The notes under the pieces: generated by a model
The model's input: the letters and a program-made list of their open reading frames with translations, nothing else
Told to the model about the DNA's origin: nothing
Database searches by the model: none
Shown: piece after piece, positions 15,240 to 20,631 of the stretch
Layout: each line of letters begins with the position of its first letter
Position numbering within the stretch: the first letter of the stretch is position 1
Assembly: GCA_003521815.1 (NCBI GenBank)
Contig: DPHE01000044.1
Coordinates: forward strand, 11,090-31,720
DNA: 20,631 bases
From: Colwellia sp.
Lineage (GTDB): Bacteria > Pseudomonadota > Gammaproteobacteria > Enterobacterales > Alteromonadaceae
Direction of reading: 5' to 3'
Position numbers and translations under genes: made by a program

Positions 15240-15396
15240 CTTCGACAAGCTCAGGATCAATGGAGTTCTCTTCTCACACCTTACTCCCGGGTGAACAGAA
15301 ATACTACTCTCGCGTCTCTCACTCGGAGGTACGGAAATACTACTCTCGTATCCGGAGGAACGGATGAATTCCGTTTGCCCTGAGCTTGTCGAATGG
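15240..15396. repeat. Composite intergenic repeat with inverted cores and tandem units
   Basis: Two copies of the TTCGACAAGCTCAGG core face each other (15240-15255 and, inverted, 15378-15396). Between them lie degenerate tandem units: GAAATACTACTCTCG occurs at 15298-15312 and 15334-15348, each preceded by a CGG-rich stretch (CGGGTGAACA, CGGAGGTACG) and followed by a third partial unit at about 15351-15361. The unit length varies (36 then about 29 bases). The copy at 3-47 shares both the core and an AGGATGAACGG unit. It is a mosaic repeat with no coding potential. Confidence 0.8.
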
Positions 15397-15520
15397 TTAG
15401 CTCAAGAAGCTCCCTTTATGAACACTATTCAAGCTCACAGCAGCTACTTTTATACCAGTTGTTTGGCCATCACTAGCAAAGATACCCGTAGTTATTAAAT
15501 TTTAGATGTCGTTAGTGAAA

Positions 15521-15557
15521 AATAATAAAATAATAAAATAATAAAGTTTTATTATTT
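15521..15557. repeat. AATAATAA octamer repeat with an adjoining inverted repeat
   Basis: AATAATAA is repeated three times without a break (15521-15544). The last unit forms an inverted repeat with TTTATTATTT (15536-15545 against 15548-15557). Such A/T slippage tracts vary readily in copy number. No function is visible. Confidence 0.8.
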
Positions 15558-15593
15558 ATGACTGACTACTTAATGATATAGACAAATAAGTAG

Positions 15594-15624
15594 AGGATAA
15601 CATATTGTAAATAAATGTTATCTT
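15594..15624. repeat. Hairpin-forming inverted repeat
   Basis: GATAACAT (15596-15603) and ATGTTATC (15615-15622) are exact inverted copies around an 11-base loop, extendable by a G-T and an A-T pair. It lies in the long gap before yadG. It could be an operator or transcript end; nothing decides. Confidence 0.4.
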
Positions 15625-15687
15625 TAAAGAAAACTTTTGTTTTTTACTGTTGAAAAGTGCATTTAAAGCACCATATTTACTCTTCTT

Positions 15688-15847
15688 ATACCACTTGTAT
15701 TAATTAGGATTATAGCGTTCAACTAAAGTGAATTTTCACGAGCAAGGCACTTGATTTAACAATAGCTAGCTTATGAGATTGAAAGCAACGATGCCATTGG
15801 ATATTTAGGTCATTTGAAAATGATCACTTAGTTAGTACAATTGGTGT
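15688..15847. mobile_element. MITE-like element of about 160 bp with terminal inverted repeats
   Basis: The left end ATACCACTTGTATTAATTA (15688-15706) and the reverse complement of the right end (15829-15847) agree at 15 of 19 positions. The interior has no open frame of note but contains short inverted pairs (GTGAA/TTCAC at about 15731-15742; TCATTT/AAATGA at about 15810-15823). The ends are flanked by TA, as expected for Tc1/mariner or IS630-type target duplication, though a TA is weak proof. No transposase is encoded. Its right end lies about 40 bases before the yadG ATG, so it may carry or disturb that operon's promoter. Confidence 0.6.
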
Positions 15848-15888
15848 TACATTTAATTTTTTTATTCGTTAACGTTCAAGGCAAAACC

Positions 15889-16845
15889 ATGTCTCATGCA
15901 TTAGAAATTAAGTCACTAGAAAAAACCTACAAAGGTGGTTTTCAAGCCCTTAAAAGTATTGACTTAACTGTTGAAAAAGGTGACTTTTTTGCACTCCTTG
16001 GCCCTAATGGTGCAGGAAAATCTACCACTATAGGTGTAATCACCTCTTTAGTAAATAAAAGCCAAGGCCTGGTCAAAGTGTTTGGCTATGACATAGCCAC
16101 CGACTTAGAGAAAGCGAAGAGTTTCATTGGTTTAGTACCACAAGAATTCAATTTCAATCAGTTTGAACCCTTGATGAATATTTTAGTGAATCAAGCGGGC
16201 TATTATGGCGTTAAACGCAAAGTTGCCATTGAACGTGCGGAAAAATATTTAAAAAAATTGGCGTTATGGGATAAACGTGATGATGCAGCACGTATGTTAT
16301 CTGGCGGGATGAAACGTCGATTAATGATAGCGCGTGCCTTAATGCATGAACCACAAATATTAATTTTAGATGAGCCAAGCGCTGGCGTTGATATTGAAGT
16401 GCGTCGTTCTATGTGGGATTTTTTACGCGAGCTAAACAGCCAAGGAATTACCATTATTCTAACGACCCATTATTTAGAAGAAGCCGAAATGTTATGTCGT
16501 AATATTGCGATCATTAATCATGGTATAATTGTTGAAAATACCAGTATGAAAGCATTATTAGCACAACTTGATGTTGAAACTTTTGTTTTAGACTTATCAC
16601 CTCATGATACAAATATTATTTTAAATAACACTGACTATAGGGTGATTGATGATCATACGTTAGAAATTGATTTAAATAAAAAACAAAATTTAAATGATGT
16701 TTTTCAACAATTAACCGAGCAGAGTATTAACGTGTTGAGTATGCGTAATAAAAGTAATCGTTTAGAAGCATTATTTATTAGCCTAATCTCTGCTAAAGAG
16801 TCTGATATAACAACGACTAAAAAAATAAACAAGGAGGTTAACTAA
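15889..16845 (+). CDS. yadG: ABC-2 type transporter ATP-binding protein YadG
   Basis: ATPase subunit of an ABC exporter of unknown substrate, partner of YadH. The 318-aa product is strikingly close to E. coli YadG along its whole length. Walker A GPNGAGKST is at 38-46, the signature LSGGM at 137-141, Walker B LILDEP at 158-163 and the switch His194 in TTHYLEEAE. The C-terminal extension ending in VLSMRNKSNRLEALF is also YadG-like. The frame can be read from a TTG at 15841, but those codons lie in the right end of the MITE-like element; ATG 15889 has AAGG upstream and gives the family N-terminus. First gene of a compact operon: yadH starts two bases after its stop. Confidence 0.95.
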   Translation: MSHALEIKSLEKTYKGGFQALKSIDLTVEKGDFFALLGPNGAGKSTTIGVITSLVNKSQGLVKVFGYDIATDLEKAKSFIGLVPQEFNFNQFEPLMNILVNQAGYYGVKRKVAIERAEKYLKKLALWDKRDDAARMLSGGMKRRLMIARALMHEPQILILDEPSAGVDIEVRRSMWDFLRELNSQGITIILTTHYLEEAEMLCRNIAIINHGIIVENTSMKALLAQLDVETFVLDLSPHDTNIILNNTDYRVIDDHTLEIDLNKKQNLNDVFQQLTEQSINVLSMRNKSNRLEALFISLISAKESDITTTKKINKEVN

Positions 16846-16846
16846 T

Positions 16847-17611
16847 ATGAATGACGCCATCGCCTTAAAAAGTATTTTAACAAAAGAAACTCAGCGTTTT
16901 TTACGTATTTGGATACAAACCTTAGTACCACCTGCTATTACTATTAGCTTATATTTTGTGATTTTTGGCACACTTATCGGCTCTCGTATTGGCAAAATGG
17001 GTGGCTTTGATTACATGTCGTTTATTGTACCGGGTTTAATTATGATGACAGTGATTACTAACTCATACTCAAACGTAGCCTCATCTTTTTTTAGTGCAAA
17101 ATGGCAGCGAAATATTGAAGAAATGTTAGTAGCACCCGTGCCAAACTGGGTGATTGTTGCCGGCTATGTTGGCGGTGGCATGGCACGTGGTATGTTAGTA
17201 GGCTTAATCGTTACCTTGGTTTCATTATTATTTGTTAATATTCAAATTCATAACGTTTGGGTGATCATAGCAACGGTATCGTTAACCTCGGCGACATTTG
17301 CTTTAGGGGGGTTAATCAATGCTATTTTTGCCAACAGTTTTGATGATATATCTATCATTCCCACCTTTGTGCTGACACCATTAACCTACCTTGGTGGGGT
17401 ATTTTATTCTATCAGCTTATTGCCTGATTTTTGGCAGGGTGTATCTCAAATTAATCCCATTGTTTACATGGTAAATGCGTTCCGATACGGCTTTTTAGGT
17501 ATTTCTGATGTTAGCATTGTCAGTGCATTTTTAGTCCTTGGCTTTTTTATTGCCACCTTATTTACTATTGCTATGGTTTTAATCAGTAAAGGTATAGGAT
17601 TGAGATCTTAA
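16847..17611 (+). CDS. yadH: ABC-2 type transporter permease YadH
   Basis: Membrane subunit of the YadGH exporter. The 254-aa product has the six membrane segments of ABC-2 permeases and near-identical blocks to E. coli YadH: RIWIQTLVPPAITI, GLIMMTVITNSYSNVASSFF, EEMLVAPVP, VGGGMARG, TFVLTPLTYLGGVFYS and NPIVYMVNAFRYGFLGI, ending in GIGLRS. A perfect AAGGAGG at 16831-16837 lies inside the end of yadG, nine bases before the ATG, so translation should be strong and coupled. The stop codon overlaps the ATG of the next gene (TAATG at 17609-17613). The substrate is not known for this family. Confidence 0.95.
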   Translation: MNDAIALKSILTKETQRFLRIWIQTLVPPAITISLYFVIFGTLIGSRIGKMGGFDYMSFIVPGLIMMTVITNSYSNVASSFFSAKWQRNIEEMLVAPVPNWVIVAGYVGGGMARGMLVGLIVTLVSLLFVNIQIHNVWVIIATVSLTSATFALGGLINAIFANSFDDISIIPTFVLTPLTYLGGVFYSISLLPDFWQGVSQINPIVYMVNAFRYGFLGISDVSIVSAFLVLGFFIATLFTIAMVLISKGIGLRS

Positions 17612-18366
17612 TGGAAGTTACTATGGCTAAAGACCAAAACATGGCTAAAAAAGAAGTGGATGAACAAAAAAGTGTATTTGGTGACTCTAAAACCATTATC
17701 ACTAACCAAACAGGTATTCATGAAAAACTAAGTGAAGTGGTAATAAAGCATTTGTCACATCCTTTTAAAAAACCTTATCAGCCACATACCCAGCAAGCTT
17801 TTCAGGAAATGGATACGTTAGTGCAAGCATTTTTACAGACTAACCCTGCGGGAGAAATTATTTTAGATGCCTGTTGTGGTGTTGGTCAAAGTAGTCGAAT
17901 TTTAGCTCAGCAAAACCCACAAGCACTCGTTATTGGTGTGGATAAGTCTGCTCACAGAATTAATCGAAATGTTGAAGGCTTTACTGAGGAAAACGGCTAT
18001 AGCGCACAAAATTATCATCTAGTTCGTGCTGACTTAAATGATTTTTATCGTTTGGTTAAAGCGGCTAATTGGCCTGTGACTAAGCACTATATTCTCTATC
18101 CTAATCCTTGGCCTAAGTCTAAGCACTTACAACGTCGTTGGCATGGTAGTGCGGTATTCCCACAAATGACAAGTATTGGTGACACATTAATATTGCGTAG
18201 TAATTGGCGTTTATATTTAGAAGAGTTTAAGCTGGCGGCAACACAAATGACCTTGCATGGAGAGCTTTCTCAAGTTAACGTAGCAGAAGAGCAAGCACTG
18301 ACACCTTTTGAAGCTAAATACCTAGCCAGTGGCCAAGTATGTTGGCAGTTAACCTTATGCAAGTAA
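17611..18366 (+). CDS. TrmB-like SAM-dependent methyltransferase
   Basis: A Rossmann-fold methyltransferase. Motif I DACCGVGQSS is at 86-95, the acidic motif II loop GVDKS at 109-113, and NPWPKSKHLQRRWHG at 165-179 is the hallmark of TrmB, the enzyme that makes 7-methylguanosine 46 in tRNA. The usual TrmB reads NPWPKKRHHKRR, so this one is a diverged paralogue; a separate canonical trmB is likely elsewhere in the genome. The N-terminal 55 residues are hydrophilic and probably flexible. Three ATGs (17611, 17623, 17641) are possible starts; I kept the first because it overlaps the yadH stop in the translationally coupled TAATG form. The 3' end overlaps the start region of panP. Substrate: tRNA by analogy, not shown. 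Confidence 0.8.
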   Translation: MEVTMAKDQNMAKKEVDEQKSVFGDSKTIITNQTGIHEKLSEVVIKHLSHPFKKPYQPHTQQAFQEMDTLVQAFLQTNPAGEIILDACCGVGQSSRILAQQNPQALVIGVDKSAHRINRNVEGFTEENGYSAQNYHLVRADLNDFYRLVKAANWPVTKHYILYPNPWPKSKHLQRRWHGSAVFPQMTSIGDTLILRSNWRLYLEEFKLAATQMTLHGELSQVNVAEEQALTPFEAKYLASGQVCWQLTLCK

Positions 18367-18374
18367 CCACTAAA

Positions 18375-20018
18375 ATGACGACACCTAAACGCACAGCAGA
18401 AGCAACAAATGAATCTTTACATAGAATATTTACTGTTGCCGAAGCACCAGATTCTACTTTAGGACGCATTGAACAAGAGATATCGCACAGTTTATCTGAT
18501 TTTCTCAACAACTATATAGTTGCCAGTAAAAATGCATTAACAGATATTGAACAAGATTTTATTAGTGCACGTATTCCTGAACAACCTGAATTTGTTTCTG
18601 ATCACATACACCATTTACTTGATAAATTAGTCGCCCATTCAGTACATACGGCTAGTCCAAGCTTTATCGGTCACATGACGTCAGCGTTACCTGCTTTTAT
18701 TTTACCCTTGTCTAAGTTAATGGTTGGTTTAAATCAAAACCTAGTTAAAGTGGAAACTTCAAAAGCGTTTACGCCACTAGAACGACAAGTATTAGGTATG
18801 ATGCATAACTTGGTTTACCAAGAAAATGATACTTTTTACCAACAATGGTTACATAATCCTAATAATTCATTAGGGGCCTTTTGCTCTGGCGGTACGGTAG
18901 CTAATATTACCGCCTTGTGGGTGGCTCGAAATAAATTACTTAAAGCCGATGGTGATTTTCCTGGTATTACCCGTGCAGGCTTGTTTAATGCCTTGCAACA
19001 TTATGGTTATCAAGGTTTGGTGATTTTAGTATCAGAACGGGGGCATTATTCATTACAAAAATCAGCTGATGTGCTCGGTATTGGTCAAGACAGTGTTATC
19101 TCTATTCCAACCGATGAATACAACAAAATAGATTGCCAACAACTTCAGCAAAAGTGCCGAGAATTAACAGAGCAAAATATTAAAGTGCTTGCGATTGTCG
19201 GTGTGGCAGGTACTACCGAAACAGGTAACATTGACCCATTAAATAAAATGGCGGATATCGCGGAGCAATACCAATGCCATTTTCATGTCGATGCCGCATG
19301 GGGTGGAGCAACGTTATTATCCAATAAGCACCGTTATTTACTTAATGGCATTGAGCGTGCTGATTCAGTGACCATTGATGCCCATAAACAAATGTACGTG
19401 CCTATGGGTGCGGGCGTGGTATTGTTTAAAGATCCATCTGCGGTTGCTGATATCGAACATCATGCTGAGTATATCTTGCGTAAAGGCTCCAAAGATCTGG
19501 GCAGTCATAGCCTAGAAGGCTCTCGTTCTGGTATGGCTATGCTAGTTTACGCTAGCTTGCATATTATTAGCCGCCCTGGCTATGAAATGTTAATTAATAG
19601 AGCTATTACCAAAGCAAGGTACTTTGCTGATATTATTAGTCATCATGAAAATTTTGAATTGATAACTGAACCCGAGTTGTGTTTATTAACCTACCGTTAT
19701 GTGCCTAAAACAGTACATACATTCCTTACTAAAGCGGTTGAAAATGGTGATAGCAAAACACAAGATGAGATAAATTTGTTGCTAGGAAAACTCACTAAGT
19801 TTATTCAAAAGCGCCAACGAGAAGATGGCCGTTCGTTTGTTTCGCGTACTCGTATTGAAGTGGCACGTTATGGAGGTGAAAAAATAATTGTTTTTCGGGT
19901 TGTACTTGCTAATCCATTAACCAGTGAAGCGATCCTTCATGATATTTTGGCCGAACAGTGTTTACTTGCAAAAGAGAGCAAACAATATTTATCGCAATTA
20001 TTATCAATATCAAGTTAA
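18375..20018 (+). CDS. panP: PanP: pyridoxal-dependent aspartate 1-decarboxylase
   Basis: Decarboxylates aspartate to beta-alanine for pantothenate and coenzyme A, replacing the pyruvoyl enzyme PanD in many Vibrio and Alteromonadales relatives. The group II PLP decarboxylase fold is clear: SFIGHMTSALP, FCSGGTVANITALW, the PLP-stacking His in SERGHYSLQKSAD, the cofactor Asp in FHVDAAWGG, and the Schiff-base Lys in TIDAHKQMYVPMGAG (residue 338 from this start), followed by SLEGSRSGMA. The product is 547 aa. The frame extends upstream to ATGs at 18357 and 18339, which overlap the methyltransferase gene; 18375 gives the family N-terminus, but no strong ribosome binding site decides. Last gene of the yadG-yadH-methyltransferase operon. 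Glutamate decarboxylase is the main alternative, but the overall match is to PanP. Confidence 0.93.
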   Translation: MTTPKRTAEATNESLHRIFTVAEAPDSTLGRIEQEISHSLSDFLNNYIVASKNALTDIEQDFISARIPEQPEFVSDHIHHLLDKLVAHSVHTASPSFIGHMTSALPAFILPLSKLMVGLNQNLVKVETSKAFTPLERQVLGMMHNLVYQENDTFYQQWLHNPNNSLGAFCSGGTVANITALWVARNKLLKADGDFPGITRAGLFNALQHYGYQGLVILVSERGHYSLQKSADVLGIGQDSVISIPTDEYNKIDCQQLQQKCRELTEQNIKVLAIVGVAGTTETGNIDPLNKMADIAEQYQCHFHVDAAWGGATLLSNKHRYLLNGIERADSVTIDAHKQMYVPMGAGVVLFKDPSAVADIEHHAEYILRKGSKDLGSHSLEGSRSGMAMLVYASLHIISRPGYEMLINRAITKARYFADIISHHENFELITEPELCLLTYRYVPKTVHTFLTKAVENGDSKTQDEINLLLGKLTKFIQKRQREDGRSFVSRTRIEVARYGGEKIIVFRVVLANPLTSEAILHDILAEQCLLAKESKQYLSQLLSISS

Positions 20019-20147
20019 CCATATCAAAATAATACAGTAGTCCTACGCTAGTGGATAAATGTATTAACTAATTGATAAATAAACGACTTATTTACTAAAA
20101 AATAAAACCACCTTATTCAAAAATAGTACTCTACAGGGGTTAAAGGT

Positions 20148-20185
20148 AGTTTTAATATCCCCCATAAGAGGGATATATTAAAACT
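20148..20185 (+). repeat. Strong inverted repeat after panP
   Basis: AGTTTTAATATCCC (20148-20161) pairs with GGGATATATTAAAACT (20170-20185) apart from a two-base bulge, giving a long stable hairpin. It lies about 130 bases beyond the panP stop. No T-run follows, so it may be a transcript-stabilising structure or a fragment of a repeat and not a standard terminator. Confidence 0.55.
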
Positions 20186-20246
20186 GTTATACCAACTAAC
20201 ATAGATCACGGTCATATCAGCAATAAGATAATGTGAGAATGCTACC

Positions 20247-20546
20247 TTGTTAAATAAATCAATATCTAATGAATTATCTGAAAGTGTCGCGCTACCTTTA
20301 TCTTTGTTGAGTAAAATAGAAACTCATCCTCTTCGTGAAAAACTTTATAACGAGTTGCACAATAGACCTTTTCCATCAATAGCCACTCCTGTTCAGCTCA
20401 CCCATATTGCTATTCAGCATCACGGAAAATTAAAGTAAGAAGAACATGACTTGAAACCTATTTCACAATTATGTAATAGGTTTCAAGTCAATACAGCCGC
20501 GAAATCAATTCCATGTTTTTATCAATATTTTGGTTTGTTCAGCCTA
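20247..20546 (+). pseudogene. DUF3422-family gene broken by a stop codon and an IS end
   Basis: The frame opens at TTG 20247 (the frame is closed at 20229, so no ATG is available). It reads ETHPLREKLYNELHNRPFP (residues 26-44) and VQLTHIAIQHHG, the N-terminal signature of DUF3422 membrane proteins, which are normally over 400 residues. TAA at 20436-20438 (codon 64) interrupts it, but the same frame goes on with EEHDLKPISQLCNRFQVN and CFYQYFGLFSL, again DUF3422-like, up to about 20546. The coding match then ends and IS-like repeats begin. So the gene has two separate lesions. A perfect inverted repeat lies in the section after the stop. The function of the family is not established. Confidence 0.75.
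20448..20489. repeat. Perfect 15-bp inverted repeat inside the DUF3422 relic
   Basis: GACTTGAAACCTATT (20448-20462) and AATAGGTTTCAAGTC (20475-20489) are exact inverted copies around a 12-base loop. The right arm encodes the family-like NRFQV; the left arm encodes DLKPI, which has no such constraint that I can see. No T-run follows. Confidence 0.85.
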
Positions 20547-20551
20547 TCAGA

Positions 20552-20631
20552 CGTCAACTAACTTGTCCGGTCGGCGTCAATTAACTTGGCCGGTATCTGA
20601 TTTTGGATTCATTGCCTGTTTTTTCCGGTAA
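20552..20631 (+). mobile_element. Probable end of an insertion sequence (IS21-like architecture)
   Basis: CGTCAACTAACTTGTCCGGT (20552-20571) and CGTCAATTAACTTGGCCGGT (20575-20594) are direct repeats with a 23-base period and two changed bases. They start exactly where the DUF3422 coding match stops. Multiple terminal direct repeats that bind transposase are typical of IS21-family ends. No transposase codons are visible before the window ends, so the family is inference. The exact junction lies between 20547 and 20552. Confidence 0.55.

Noticed and set aside
1..20631. CRISPR array, tRNA or rRNA gene, prophage or defence island
   Set aside because: No regularly spaced repeats, no tRNA cloverleaf or rRNA blocks, and no phage or defence proteins were seen.

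Overview
The window reads as a chromosomal segment of an AT-rich, cold-associated marine gammaproteobacterium of the Colwellia/Thalassotalea type (Alteromonadales). This rests on the zapE<>zapG-degQ-degS order, a monomeric isocitrate dehydrogenase, a PanP-type aspartate decarboxylase, YadG/YadH proteins very close to the enterobacterial ones, and low GC. The taxonomic call is inference from recognised protein families; no rRNA or tRNA gene is present. No CRISPR array, phage or complete mobile element was seen.

Layout. 1-47: end of a dispersed palindromic repeat (core CCCTGAGCTTGTCGAAGGG). 57-4522: cell-division and envelope-stress block, zapE (minus) divergent from zapG, degQ, degS (plus), with a good candidate sigma-E promoter in front of degQ. 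4643-9706: minus-strand genes for a small lipoprotein, the 16S rRNA pseudouridine synthase RsuA, ArgJ of arginine synthesis, a SpoU-type RNA methyltransferase, and a HupE/UreJ-like membrane protein paired with a membrane-anchored periplasmic protein. 9707-10120: an IS110-type transposase remnant and the icd terminator. 10121-12346: monomeric NADP-isocitrate dehydrogenase.

12738-14600 is a zone of gene decay: a beta-carbonic anhydrase interrupted by one amber codon, a small membrane protein, a gamma-glutamylcyclotransferase-like gene with a changed motif and a foreign-looking C-terminus, and a relic in which the start of a YefM/Phd antitoxin is joined to the end of a RelE/YoeB-type toxin that also carries a stop codon. 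A two-cupin protein follows (14502-15215).

15216-15888 has no gene but holds a composite repeat (two inverted copies of the CCCTGAGCTTGTCGAA core around degenerate tandem units), an AT-rich octamer repeat, and a roughly 160-bp MITE-like element ending just before yadG. 15889-20018 is a tight four-gene operon: yadG, yadH, a TrmB-like methyltransferase and panP. It recalls the E. coli neighbourhood where yadGH lies near panD, with PanP standing in for PanD as the source of beta-alanine for coenzyme A. The window ends in a DUF3422 gene broken twice, by an in-frame stop and then by what looks like the end of an insertion sequence.

Most of the window is ordinary housekeeping DNA. I did not find a convincing new multi-gene system. 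The most informative signals are the repeats, the decaying genes and the regulatory candidates.
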